From Thermus thermophilus (GTDB taxonomy: Bacteria > Deinococcota > Deinococci > Deinococcales > Thermaceae): a DNA stretch of 64,000 bases. The stretch is from assembly GCF_019974155.1 (NCBI RefSeq), contig NZ_AP025158.1:682001-746000 (forward strand), given 5' to 3'. Of the stretch, positions 24,473-32,590 are shown in pieces. Each line of letters begins with the position of its first letter. Positions within the stretch are counted from its first letter, which is position 1. The position numbers and the translations under genes were made by a program. The notes beneath the pieces were generated by a model. It did no database searches. It was not told the origin of the DNA and saw only the letters and a program-made list of their open reading frames with translations.

Positions 24473-25121
24473 GCCCCTCCTCGCCCCGCACCAGGGCCAC
24501 CCCGCTGGAGGTGCCAAGGCGGCTCGCCCCGGCCCTCAGCATCCTCAAGGCGGTCTCCCGGTCCCGGATGCCCCCTGCCGCCTTCACCCGGGCCCGGCCC
24601 TGGGCCACCCGGACCAAAAGGGCCACGTCCTCGAGGCTCGCCCCCCGGGGGCCGAAGCCCGTGGAGGTCTTGAGGAAGTCCGCCCCGCCCCGGATGGCCG
24701 CCTCCGCCAGGCCCGCCACCTCCTCCGGGGAGAAGTACCCCGTTTCCAGGATCACCTTGAGCACCGCCTTGGGGACGGCCTCCCGCACGGCCCGCACCTC
24801 GGCCTCCAGGTAGTCCAGGTCCCCCGCCTTGGCCCGGCCCAGGTGGAGGACCATGTCCACCTCGTCCGCCCCCCGGGCGAAGGCGAGGGCGGCCTCCTGG
24901 GCCTTCACCTCCTTCTCTTGGTAGCCCAGGGGGAAGCCCACCACCGTCACCAGGCGAAAGGGCGCATAGGGGTAGCGGGCCCTCACCCAGGCCACGTAGG
25001 AAGGGGGGACGCAGAGGCCATAGAAGCCGTACTCCAAGGCCTCCTCCGCCGCCTTCGCCACCTCCTCCGGGGTGGCGGTGGGCTTGAGGAGGGTGTGGTC
25101 AATGTGGGCGGCCAGGTCCAT
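24462..25121 (-). CDS. deoC: deoxyribose-phosphate aldolase
   Basis: This 219-residue TIM-barrel aldolase cleaves deoxyribose-5-phosphate to glyceraldehyde-3-phosphate and acetaldehyde. It has DHTLLKP at the N-terminus, GADEVDMVLHLG, KVILETGYF, the strand FLKTSTGFGPRGA, and VKAAGGIRD with the Schiff-base lysine region. Length is typical. It is the first gene of the minus-strand run leading into PLD, maf, mreC and mreD. TATGAT lies 8 nt before its ATG, a plausible near-leaderless promoter. Confidence 0.94.
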   Translation of the reverse strand: MDLAAHIDHTLLKPTATPEEVAKAAEEALEYGFYGLCVPPSYVAWVRARYPYAPFRLVTVVGFPLGYQEKEVKAQEAALAFARGADEVDMVLHLGRAKAGDLDYLEAEVRAVREAVPKAVLKVILETGYFSPEEVAGLAEAAIRGGADFLKTSTGFGPRGASLEDVALLVRVAQGRARVKAAGGIRDRETALRMLRAGASRLGTSSGVALVRGEEGHGY

Positions 25122-25163
25122 ACCCCGCCATCATACGGGACCCACGTGATAGGATGGAAAGAG

Positions 25164-25184
25164 GCCCCGCTTGGGGCTTTTTTT
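25164..25184 (+). promoter_or_regulatory. hairpin plus U-tract in the ychF leader
   Basis: GCCCC (25164-25168) and GGGGC (25173-25177) pair around GCTT and are followed by seven T residues. GAGGT, the ychF ribosome site, follows at once. A TAGGAT hexamer at 25150-25155 would place the transcript start about 2 nt before the hairpin. It has the form of an intrinsic terminator, but its place at the mRNA 5' end suggests a stability or attenuation element. Confidence 0.5.
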
Positions 25185-25195
25185 GAGGTCCAGCG

Positions 25196-26302
25196 ATGCT
25201 TGCCGTAGGAATCGTAGGTCTACCCAACGTGGGCAAGTCCACCCTCTTCAACGCCCTCACCCGGGCCCAGGCCCTCGCCGCCAACTACCCCTTCGCCACC
25301 ATAGACAAGAACGTGGGGGTGGTGCCCCTGGAGGACGAGAGGCTTTACGCCCTCCAGAGGACCTTCGCCAAGGGGGAGAGGGTTCCGCCCGTGGTGCCCA
25401 CCCACGTGGAGTTCGTGGACATCGCCGGGCTCGTCAGGGGGGCCCACAAGGGCGAGGGGCTCGGCAACCAGTTCCTGGCCCACATCCGCGAGGTGGCGGC
25501 CATCGCCCACGTCCTCCGTTGCTTCCCCGACCCCGACGTGGTCCACGTCATGGGCCGGGTGGACCCCTTGGAGGACGCCGAGGTGGTGGAGACGGAGCTC
25601 CTCCTCGCCGACCTCGCCACCCTGGAAAGGCGGCTTGAGCGCCTAAGAAAGGAGGCCAGGGCCGACCGGGAGAAGCTTCCCCTCTTGGAGGCGGCGGAAG
25701 GCCTCCACGCCCACCTCCAGGAAGGCAGGCCCGCACGCACCTTCCCCCCTTCCGAGGCCCTCGGCCGTTTCCTCAAGGAGACCCCCCTCCTCACCGCCAA
25801 GCCCGTGATCTACGTGGCCAACGTGGCCGAGGAGGACCTGCCCGACGGCCGGGGAAACCCCCACGTGGAGGCGGTGCGGCGGAAGGCGGAGGAAGAGGGG
25901 GCCGAGGTGGTGGTGGTCTCCGCCAGGCTCGAGGCCGAGCTCGCCGAGCTTCCCCAGGAGGAGGCCAAGGAGCTCCTTTCGGCCTACGGCCTCCGGGAAA
26001 GCGGCCTCCAGCGCCTCGCCCGGGCGGGCTACCGCGCCCTAGGCCTCCTCACCTTCTTCACCGCCGGGGAGAAGGAGGTGCGGGCCTGGACCGTGCGCCG
26101 GGGCACCAAGGCCCCCAAGGCCGCCGGGGAGATCCACTCCGACATGGAGCGGGGCTTCATCCGGGCCGAGGTCATCCCCTGGGACAGGCTGGTGGAGGCC
26201 GGGGGGTGGGCGAGGGCCAAGGAGCGGGGCTGGGTGCGCCTCGAGGGCAAGGACTACGAGGTCCAGGACGGGGATGTGATCTACGTCCTGTTCAGCGCCT
26301 AG
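25196..26302 (+). CDS. ychF: redox-regulated ATPase/GTPase YchF
   Basis: This 368-residue Obg-family P-loop protein has G1 [14 protein letters not shown] near the N-terminus, [19 protein letters not shown] (G3), and a C-terminal TGS-like domain ([40 protein letters not shown]). YchF/OLA1 proteins prefer ATP and associate with ribosomes; the role is in translation and stress response. It is alone in its transcription unit, with a hairpin-first leader. A GCCCCCC-TGC-GGGGGGC stem downstream (26348-26364) has only three T residues and is at best a weak terminator. Confidence 0.95.
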   Translation: MLAVGIVGLPNVGKSTLFNALTRAQALAANYPFATIDKNVGVVPLEDERLYALQRTFAKGERVPPVVPTHVEFVDIAGLVRGAHKGEGLGNQFLAHIREVAAIAHVLRCFPDPDVVHVMGRVDPLEDAEVVETELLLADLATLERRLERLRKEARADREKLPLLEAAEGLHAHLQEGRPARTFPPSEALGRFLKETPLLTAKPVIYVANVAEEDLPDGRGNPHVEAVRRKAEEEGAEVVVVSARLEAELAELPQEEAKELLSAYGLRESGLQRLARAGYRALGLLTFFTAGEKEVRAWTVRRGTKAPKAAGEIHSDMERGFIRAEVIPWDRLVEAGGWARAKERGWVRLEGKDYEVQDGDVIYVLFSA

Positions 26303-26367
26303 CCTTCCTTTGCGCTTTCCCCATGAAGCGGGTCCCCATCGTGGCCGGCCCCCCTGCGGGGGGCGGT

Positions 26368-26396
26368 TTGACCCGGGCCCAGCCATGGGCTAAAAT
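26368..26396 (+). promoter_or_regulatory. tRNA-Gln promoter
   Basis: TTGACC (26368-26373) and TAAAAT (26391-26396) have a 17-bp spacer. Transcription would start about 19 nt before the mature tRNA 5' end. Confidence 0.75.
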
Positions 26397-26421
26397 CCCT
26401 TCTGGGCCTTTGGCCCTTCGC

Positions 26422-26495
26422 TGGGGCGTCGTCTAACGGCAGGACAGCGGACTTTGGATCCGCCGGTGGTGGTTCGAGTCCACCCGCCCCAGCCA
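26422..26495 (+). tRNA. tRNA-Gln (anticodon TTG)
   Basis: A 74-nt cloverleaf: acceptor TGGGGCG pairs with CGCCCCA, the D arm contains CTAACGGCAGG, the anticodon stem GCGGA/TCCGC holds the loop CTTTGGA with anticodon TTG at 26454-26456, and the T arm contains GGTTCGAGTCC. Discriminator G and CCA are encoded. A run of T residues (26498-26504) follows and may end transcription. Confidence 0.95.
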
Positions 26496-26540
26496 CGTTT
26501 TTTTCACAAGGTTTTCGCGGGTTCCCCATAAAATGTGCCC

Positions 26541-26900
26541 GTGGCCGCCTCCTTTGACGGCCTCCTCCTGGTGAGCCCCCACGAGCCCCTTTGGGTCTAC
26601 GCGGAGCTTGCCCTGGAGCCCAAGGGGCTTCCCGTCCGCTACTTCGCCTCGGCCAAGGAGGCCCTCTTCTGGTTGCGCGACCACACCCCGAAGGCCATCC
26701 TCCTGGACACCGATTTGGACGTGGACCCCTTCGCCGCCGCAAGCCGCATCCGCCACGTGAGGAGGCTCAAGGAGGTGCCCATCGCCGTCCTCATCCCCCC
26801 TTCGGAAAGGCTCCGCACCACGGCGGAGGTCGTCCGGGTCCAGGCCATGGAGAAGCCCCTGACCCGTGAGAAGCTCTACCGCTTTTTGGGCCTGGCGTAA
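26541..26900 (+). CDS. degenerate response-regulator receiver-like protein
   Basis: This 119-residue single-domain protein resembles a CheY-like receiver: the candidate phospho-acceptor region is ILLDTDLDVD, and the conserved lysine occurs in MEKPLTREKLY near the C-terminus. The N-terminal acidic pair (usually DD) is replaced by LLVSPHEP, so metal-dependent phosphorylation may be lost, suggesting a pseudo-receiver. GTG 26541 is preferred because TAAAAT lies 6 nt upstream; GTG 26535 is the alternative. It precedes the PBP1A gene by 22 bp. No kinase is adjacent; an orphan histidine kinase gene starts at 29730. Confidence 0.65.
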   Translation: MAASFDGLLLVSPHEPLWVYAELALEPKGLPVRYFASAKEALFWLRDHTPKAILLDTDLDVDPFAAASRIRHVRRLKEVPIAVLIPPSERLRTTAEVVRVQAMEKPLTREKLYRFLGLA

Positions 26901-26922
26901 GGGTTTGGGTAAACTGGTGGCC

Positions 26923-28998
26923 GTGCGGCTTGTGCGGCTACTCCTCTGGGGCCTTTTGGGGGCGGTTTTGGGCGGGGCGGTGGCCTTGGGCTACTTGGCC
27001 TACGCCTACACCCGGGACCTGCCCGACCTCTCCGCCTTTGAGAGGCTCCGGCTCACCGCCACCACCACCCTCTACGCCCGGGACGGCTCCACCCTCGCCC
27101 TCCTCGCCAGCGTGGAGGACGGGCGGGCCATCAACCGGAGCCTGGTCCGCCTCTCCGGGGTCTCGCCCGCAGCCCTTGCCGCCATCGTCTTCTCCGAGGA
27201 CCGGCGCTTCTACAGCCACTACGGCGTGGATCCCGTGCGCCTTCTCGGGGCCCTGTACGCGGTGCTCACCGGGGACCTCCAGGGGGGGAGCACCATCACC
27301 ACCCAGGTCATCAAGAACACCCTTCTCAAGGAGCTCGCCCAGGCCCGCACCCTGGAGCGCAAGGTGAAGGAGTGGGTCCTGGCCCTGGAACTGGAGCGGC
27401 GCTACACCAAGGCGGAGATCCTGGAGATGTACCTCAACGTGGTCCCCTGGGGGGGGAACGCCGTGGGCATCCGCGCCGCCGCCGAGGCCTACTTCGGCAA
27501 GGACCCCGCGGCCTTGACCCTCGCCGAGGGGCTCTACCTGGCGAGCCTCATCCCCGCGCCCAACGCCCGCTACCAGGACCTCGAGGGGGTGCGCCGCCGC
27601 ATGCGCCGGGTCCTGGACGAGATGGTCCGGGAGGGCTGGATCACGGAGGCCCTGGCGGAGCAGGCTTGGAAGGAGCCGCTTAAGCCCCGGGGCTGGGAGG
27701 TGCGCTACGACGAGGAGGGCAACCTTCTGGAGGCCCGCCTGGTGGACCCGGAGGCCCGCATCCTCCGCTCCGTGGATTACCGCCTCGCCCCCCACTTTGT
27801 CCTCGAGGTCCGGCGCTTCCTGGAGGAGCGCTTCGGCAAGGAGAAGGTCTACGGGGAGGGGGGGCTTAGGGTCTACACCACCCTGGACCCCAGGATGCAG
27901 GAGGCCGCGGAGAAGGCGGCCCGGGCGGCCCGGCTTCCCGAGGGGGCGGACCTCGCCCTCGTGGGCCTGGACCCGGAGACGGGGGAGGTCTTGGCCATGG
28001 TGGGCGGGGTGCGCCGGGAGAACGACGAGTACAACCGGGCGACCCGGGCCTTGAGAAACCCGGGGAGCGCGGTCAAGCCCTTCGTCTACGCCACCGCCTT
28101 GGAGGCGGGCTGGACCCAGGCCACCTTGGTGCCCGACCGGCCCATGGAGTTCAAGGACCCGAGCCAGCCCGGGGGCGTCTGGCGGCCCAAGAACTTTTCC
28201 GGTACCTTCCTGAACCGGGAGATCACGGTGCGCTACGCCCTGGACCTCTCCCTCAACCTCCCCGCCGTCTACACCGCCCAGGCGGTGGGCCTGGACCGGG
28301 TGGCGGCGAAGCTCGCCCAGGCGGGGTTCGCGGTGCGCTACGCCGTCCCCGCCATCGCCATCGGGGGGGCCTCCATCACCCCTTTGGACCTGGCCGCGGC
28401 CTACGCCGCCTTCGTCAACGGCGGCTACCGGGTGGCCCCCCTCCTGGTCCTGCGGGTGGAGGACCAGGCGGGCCGGGTCCTGTACCAGGCCGCCCCCCGC
28501 AGGACCCGGCTCTTCAGCCCGGAGGTGGCCTACCAGGGCTGGGACCTCCTCAAGGGGTACGTCTACGACCTGGGGGAGAAGGGCCTCGCCAAGGGGGCCA
28601 GGATCCCGGGACGGGTGGTGGGGGGCAAGACGGGCACCACCAACGAGGCCCGGGACCTCTGGTTCGCCGGGGTGACCCGGGGGCTTTCCGCCGTGGTTTG
28701 GGTGGGGCGGGACGACAACCGGCCCCTCAGGATGGGGGGGAGGGAGCCCAGCAGCTCCGTGGTCAACCCCCCCATCTGGCGGGACTTCGTGGCCGAGGCC
28801 CTCAAGGGGCGCCCCGGGGGCGACTTCCCTCCCCCTTCGGGGCTTGTGCCCGTGCGGGTGGACCTGGAGACCGGCCTGCCGAGCGAAAAGGGAGTGGTGG
28901 TCTACGTGCCCGAGGGCAAGGTGCCCTCGAGGGGGCCTCGGGAGGAAGGCTCCACCTTGCCCCTCCCCCTCCTCACGCCCCCGGGGGGCGGGCTTTAG
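26923..28998 (+). CDS. class A penicillin-binding protein (PBP1A type)
   Basis: This 691-residue bifunctional enzyme has an N-terminal anchor, a GT51 glycosyltransferase domain (EDRRFYSHYGVDPVR, GGSTITTQVIKN, RRYTKAEILEMYLN, AEGLYLASLIPAPN) and a transpeptidase domain with GSAVKPFVYA (SxxK), SLN and GGKTGTTNE. It polymerises glycan strands and cross-links peptides. GTG 26923 is chosen because TAAACT lies 7 nt upstream; GTG 26917 is also possible. The C-terminus is proline- and glycine-rich and probably extracellular. The TrmJ-like gene follows by 10 bp. Confidence 0.92.
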   Translation: MRLVRLLLWGLLGAVLGGAVALGYLAYAYTRDLPDLSAFERLRLTATTTLYARDGSTLALLASVEDGRAINRSLVRLSGVSPAALAAIVFSEDRRFYSHYGVDPVRLLGALYAVLTGDLQGGSTITTQVIKNTLLKELAQARTLERKVKEWVLALELERRYTKAEILEMYLNVVPWGGNAVGIRAAAEAYFGKDPAALTLAEGLYLASLIPAPNARYQDLEGVRRRMRRVLDEMVREGWITEALAEQAWKEPLKPRGWEVRYDEEGNLLEARLVDPEARILRSVDYRLAPHFVLEVRRFLEERFGKEKVYGEGGLRVYTTLDPRMQEAAEKAARAARLPEGADLALVGLDPETGEVLAMVGGVRRENDEYNRATRALRNPGSAVKPFVYATALEAGWTQATLVPDRPMEFKDPSQPGGVWRPKNFSGTFLNREITVRYALDLSLNLPAVYTAQAVGLDRVAAKLAQAGFAVRYAVPAIAIGGASITPLDLAAAYAAFVNGGYRVAPLLVLRVEDQAGRVLYQAAPRRTRLFSPEVAYQGWDLLKGYVYDLGEKGLAKGARIPGRVVGGKTGTTNEARDLWFAGVTRGLSAVVWVGRDDNRPLRMGGREPSSSVVNPPIWRDFVAEALKGRPGGDFPPPSGLVPVRVDLETGLPSEKGVVVYVPEGKVPSRGPREEGSTLPLPLLTPPGGGL

Positions 28999-29008
28999 GA
29001 GGTCTTGC

Positions 29009-29746
29009 GTGGAGCGGGTGAGGATCGTCCTGGTGGAGCCCCAGGAGCCGATGAACCTGGGGGCGGTGGCCCGGGCCATGCGGAACTTCGGGCTTTCCCG
29101 CCTTTACGTGGTCAACCCCCCGCCCCGGGTGGGCCCGCCCTGGGCCAAGGAGGCCTACTGGCTCGCCGTCCACGCCGAGGAGGTGCTGGAGAAGGCCCAG
29201 GTGGCGGGAAGCCTCCTGGAGGCCCTCCGGGGGGCGCAGCTCGTGGTGGCCACCACGGGCCGTCCCCGGGAGGTCTATCCGGCCCCCGTCGCCCCGGCCT
29301 GGGAGGTGGCGGACCGGGTGGCGGCCTTCCCGGGGGAGGTGGCCTTGGTCTTCGGGCGGGAGACCTTCGGCCTCACCAACGAGGAGCTGGAGCTCGCCCA
29401 CCTCATCGGCTACATCCCCACGGCCCCGGAGCAGCCCTCCTTGAACCTCGCCCAGGCGGTGGTGGTCTTCGCCTACGAGCTCTTTAAGCGCCAGGGAAAG
29501 GGGGTGGGCCTTAAGGAGGGGGGCGAGCCCGCCCCGGTGGAGGCCCTCGAGGCCTTCTTCCAGGACCTGGGGCGGTACATCCTGGAGATCGGCTTCACCG
29601 ACGAGCGCCGCTTTCCCTACGCCATGCGCCGCCTCCGGCGGATCTTCCACAAGGCCGGCCTCACCCTGGGGGAGGTCCAGATGCTCCGGGGCCTCCTCCA
29701 CCAGAGCCGCTTCGCCCAGAGGAGAAAGGATGTTGACGGAGCATAG
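29009..29746 (+). CDS. TrmJ/SpoU-type RNA 2'-O-methyltransferase
   Basis: This 245-residue SPOUT methyltransferase has IVLVEPQEPMNLGAVARAMRNFG at the N-terminus, VALVFGRETFGLTNEEL in the middle and IPTAPEQPSLNLAQAVVVFAYE, the three knot motifs of the SpoU family. The PSLNLAQAV form and a C-terminal helical extension match the TrmJ subgroup, which methylates ribose 32 in tRNAs. GTG 29009 follows AGGAGGT at normal spacing. It overlaps the histidine kinase gene by 17 bp. The exact target nucleotide is inferred. Confidence 0.85.
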   Translation: MERVRIVLVEPQEPMNLGAVARAMRNFGLSRLYVVNPPPRVGPPWAKEAYWLAVHAEEVLEKAQVAGSLLEALRGAQLVVATTGRPREVYPAPVAPAWEVADRVAAFPGEVALVFGRETFGLTNEELELAHLIGYIPTAPEQPSLNLAQAVVVFAYELFKRQGKGVGLKEGGEPAPVEALEAFFQDLGRYILEIGFTDERRFPYAMRRLRRIFHKAGLTLGEVQMLRGLLHQSRFAQRRKDVDGA

Positions 29747-31280
29747 CCTCTACCGCCTCGTCCGCCTGGCCCAAAGGCTTTTGCCCCCCCTCATCGCCCT
29801 GGTGGTCCTGGCCTTTGAGCTCGCCCTTTCCCCCTTTGACCACACCAGCGCCCTCTTCTGGCTCCGCCTGGGCTTCTACGGCCTCGTGGGGCCCCTGGTC
29901 ACCTACGCGGTCCTGGAGTGGATCGCCCAGGAGGTCCTGGAGAAGGCCCGGGCCGAGCGGGCCCTGGAGGAGGCGAACCGGAGGCTCCTCGCCTCGGAGC
30001 GGGTCTTCCGCGAGGCCTTGGCGAGCGAGAACCTGGAGGAGGCGGTGCTGCGCATCGCCCGGGGCCTGGAGGAGACCCTGGGCTACCCCGTGGTCCTCGA
30101 GGCCGAGGGGGTGCGCTCGGGGGAGGGGTGCGGGGGCCGGCGGGTGGCCCTGCCCGGGCTTAAGGGGTACCTGGAGGCCTGCGGGGACGGGACGGACCAG
30201 GTCTTCCTGGAGGTTCTGGCCCACGAGGTGGCGGGGGCGCTCCAGGCGGTGGTGGCCCGGAGCCGCGACCTCCTCACCCTCTTTGAGGTGGACCAGGCCC
30301 TGAAGGCCGAGGCCAACCTGGACCGGCTTCTGGAGGGGCTTTTGGACCGGATCCGCGCCTGGGCGGGGGCCGAGGGGGGTGGGGTCCTCCTTTTGGACGA
30401 GGAGGGCTTCCTTCTGGCCCGGGTGGTCCAGGGGCTTACCCTTCCCCCCCACCCCTTCCTCCCCGAGGGGGCCTGGAAGGCGGCGCTCCAGGGCCCGGTC
30501 TTTGTGGAAAAGGGGGTCCTGGCCCTCCCCTTGAAGGCGCGGGAGCCCGTGGGGGTGCTCGTCCTCAAGGGCGAGGACCTCTCCCGGCGCATCCCCTTCC
30601 TCTCCTTCCTCGCCTCCCAGGTGGCCCTGGCGGTGCGGAACGCCCAGGCCTACCTGAAGGCGGAGGAGCTCGCCATCAACGAGGAGCGCACCCGCATCGC
30701 CCGGGAGATCCACGACGGCCTCGCCCAAAGCCTCGCCTTCATGGCCCTGAAGCTGGACCTGGTGGAGCGGCTTTGGGAGAAGGACAAAGGGGCGGCCCTT
30801 GGGGCCCTCGCCGAGGTGCGGGAGACCCTTAGGGCCCAGATCCGCGAGGTGCGCCGGAGCATCTTCGCCCTAAGGCCCATTGACCTGGAGCGCTACGGCT
30901 TTTTGGAGTCCTTGCGCCGCTACGCCCAGGCCTTCGCCGAGCAGGCGGGCTTTAGGGTCCAGCTTTCCCTTCCCGATCGGGTGGGCCTCTCCCAGGCGAG
31001 CGAGCTCGTCCTCTTCCGCGTCCTGCAGGAGGCCCTCACCAACGCCGCCAAGCACGCCAGGCCCACCCGGGTGGAGGTGGTGTTGGAGCCTTTGGGGGAG
31101 CGGGGGGCGAGGCTTGTCGTGCGGGACAACGGCCGGGGCTTCGCCGTCCCCGAGGCCCAGGGCCTGGGCGGGTTCGGCCTCACCCAGATGCGCGAAAGGG
31201 TGGAGGCCCGGGGCGGGCGGTTCTGGGTGGTCTCGGCGCCGGGGCGGGGGACGGAGGTGGGGGCGGAGGTGCCTTACTGA
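29730..31280 (+). CDS. NarL-type sensor histidine kinase
   Basis: This 516-residue protein has two N-terminal membrane spans (about residues 17-32 and 43-62), a coiled linker, a GAF-like domain (about 180-310), a HisKA_3 dimerisation segment EERTRIAREIHDGLAQSLAFMALKLD with the phosphorylated histidine, and an HATPase_c domain (LQEALTNAAKHARP, DNGRGF, GLGGFGLTQMRERV). This is the NarX/DesK class that phosphorylates NarL-type regulators. No response regulator lies next to it. Its TGA is the first triplet of the repeat R3. Confidence 0.88.
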   Translation: MLTEHSLYRLVRLAQRLLPPLIALVVLAFELALSPFDHTSALFWLRLGFYGLVGPLVTYAVLEWIAQEVLEKARAERALEEANRRLLASERVFREALASENLEEAVLRIARGLEETLGYPVVLEAEGVRSGEGCGGRRVALPGLKGYLEACGDGTDQVFLEVLAHEVAGALQAVVARSRDLLTLFEVDQALKAEANLDRLLEGLLDRIRAWAGAEGGGVLLLDEEGFLLARVVQGLTLPPHPFLPEGAWKAALQGPVFVEKGVLALPLKAREPVGVLVLKGEDLSRRIPFLSFLASQVALAVRNAQAYLKAEELAINEERTRIAREIHDGLAQSLAFMALKLDLVERLWEKDKGAALGALAEVRETLRAQIREVRRSIFALRPIDLERYGFLESLRRYAQAFAEQAGFRVQLSLPDRVGLSQASELVLFRVLQEALTNAAKHARPTRVEVVLEPLGERGARLVVRDNGRGFAVPEAQGLGGFGLTQMRERVEARGGRFWVVSAPGRGTEVGAEVPY

Positions 31281-31336
31281 GTACCCCACCGGGGCTTTCG
31301 CCGCGGTGGGGGCCTTGGAAGGGTCTCCCCACCGCG
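31278..31336 (+). repeat. dispersed palindromic repeat, copy R3 (right end missing)
   Basis: TGAGTACCCCACC starts the copy, followed by the hairpin with TTTC loop and GCCGCGGTGGGGGCC. One stem position differs from R2 (GGGG instead of GCGG on the left arm), breaking one pair. The right half with CACTTAG is absent. The TGA is the histidine kinase stop codon, and the LMW-PTP promoter lies just beyond. Confidence 0.65.
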
Positions 31337-31341
31337 AAAGG

Positions 31342-31347
31342 TATCAT
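31342..31347 (+). promoter_or_regulatory. -10 box of leaderless LMW-PTP gene
   Basis: TATCAT lies 6 nt before ATG 31354, immediately after the repeat R3. Confidence 0.5.
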
Positions 31348-31353
31348 GGGGGC

Positions 31354-31839
31354 ATGGACCGGCCCGTGCGCGTCCTCTTCGTCTGCCTGGGAAACATCTG
31401 CCGTAGCCCCATGGCCGAGGGCATCTTCCGCAAGCTCCTGAAGGAGCGGGGCCTCGAGGGCCGCTTTGAGGTGGACTCGGCGGGCACCGGGGCCTGGCAC
31501 GTGGGCGAGCCCATGGACCCCCGGGCGAGGCGGGTGTTGGAGGAGGAGGGGGCCTACTTCCCCCACGTGGCCCGGAGGCTCACCCGGGAGGACGTCCTGG
31601 CCTACGACCACATCCTGGTGATGGACCGGGAGAACCTGGAGGAGGTCCTGAGGCGCTTCCCCGAGGCCCGGGGCAAGGTGCGCCTGGTGCTGGAGGCGCT
31701 CGGCGGGGGTGAGGTCCAGGACCCCTACTACGGGGATCTGCAGGACTTCCGGGAGGTCTACTGGACCCTGGAGGCGGCCTTGAAGGCCTTCTTGGACCGG
31801 CATGGATCCCCTAGCCCTGCTTCGGAAGGCCGGGCTTGA
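31354..31839 (+). CDS. low-molecular-weight protein tyrosine phosphatase
   Basis: This 161-residue protein starts with RVLFVCLGNICRSPMAEGIF, the CxGNxCRS phosphate loop with catalytic cysteine near residue 12, and ends with the DPYYGDLQDF general-acid motif. Length fits the family. The gene overlaps the fructosamine kinase-type gene by 38 bp. In bacteria that pairing is associated with protein deglycation: the kinase phosphorylates ribulosamines or erythrulosamines, and the phosphatase is proposed to act on sugar phosphates. A role in tyrosine dephosphorylation is the alternative. Confidence 0.88.
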   Translation: MDRPVRVLFVCLGNICRSPMAEGIFRKLLKERGLEGRFEVDSAGTGAWHVGEPMDPRARRVLEEEGAYFPHVARRLTREDVLAYDHILVMDRENLEEVLRRFPEARGKVRLVLEALGGGEVQDPYYGDLQDFREVYWTLEAALKAFLDRHGSPSPASEGRA

Positions 31840-32590
31840 AGCGGAGGGCCCGGCCTTTCCCCTCCACGGGGGGGACATCTCCCGGGTGTGGCGGGTGGGG
31901 CCCTTCGTGGTGAAAACGGCCCAAAACCCCCCGCCGGGCCTTTTCCGGGCCGAGGCCCGGGGGCTTCAGGCCCTGGCCGAGCGGGGGGTGCGGGTGCCCC
32001 GGGTCCACTGGGTGGGGGAGGAGGGCCTGGTCTTGGCCTACCTGGAGCCGGGGCCCGAGGACTGGGAGGGCCTGGCCCGGGACCTCGCCGCCCTCCACCG
32101 GAGGCGGGAGGCGGCCTACCGCGCCGAGCCCGGCTTCCTCGGCACCTTCCCCCTTCCTGGGCGGGAGGGCGGGGAGTGGACCGCCTTCTTCTACGAGCGG
32201 TGCGTCCTCCCCCTCCTCGAGGCCACCTGGGACCGGCTGGAGGGCCTCGGCCCCAAGGTGGAGGCCCTGTACCAAAGGCCCCTTCCCGCCGAGGGCCCTG
32301 CGCCCCTCCACGGGGACCTCTGGCACGGGAACGTCCACTTCGCCCGGGAGGGGCCGGTCCTCCTGGACCCCTCCTTCTTCGTGGGGGAGCGGGGGGTGGA
32401 TCTGGCCATGATGCGGCTTTTCGGGGGGTTTCCCCGGAGGTTCTGGGAGGTCTACGGGGAGCTTTACCCCGTCCCCGAGGAGGTGGAAAGGGCCCTTCCC
32501 CGCTACCAGGTCTACTACCTCTTGGCCCACGTCCACTTCTTCGGCCGGGGCTACTTGGGGGCGCTGTGGAGGGCGATTTCCGCCTCTTAG
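31802..32590 (+). CDS. fructosamine/ribulosamine 3-kinase family protein
   Basis: This 262-residue kinase-like protein has a GGDISRVWRV glycine-loop region, VVKTA, and the aminoglycoside-phosphotransferase-type catalytic loop LHGDLWHGNVHF followed by LLDPSFFVGERGVDLAM (DFG-like). This is the FN3K family, which phosphorylates ketosamines on proteins so that they come off, repairing glycation. It overlaps the upstream LMW-PTP gene and the downstream DUF4388 gene. Hot environments favour glycation, which fits. Substrate preference is inferred from the family. Confidence 0.85.
   Translation: MDPLALLRKAGLEAEGPAFPLHGGDISRVWRVGPFVVKTAQNPPPGLFRAEARGLQALAERGVRVPRVHWVGEEGLVLAYLEPGPEDWEGLARDLAALHRRREAAYRAEPGFLGTFPLPGREGGEWTAFFYERCVLPLLEATWDRLEGLGPKVEALYQRPLPAEGPAPLHGDLWHGNVHFAREGPVLLDPSFFVGERGVDLAMMRLFGGFPRRFWEVYGELYPVPEEVERALPRYQVYYLLAHVHFFGRGYLGALWRAISAS

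Noticed and set aside
26346-26370. GC-rich hairpin after ychF as a strong terminator
   Set aside because: The stem is good but only three T residues follow, and the TTTGACC is part of the tRNA promoter -35 region.
31354-31839. Arsenate reductase instead of LMW-PTP
   Set aside because: The P-loop is the same, but the DPYYGD acid loop and the coupling to a ketosamine kinase favour the phosphatase; no ars genes are near.
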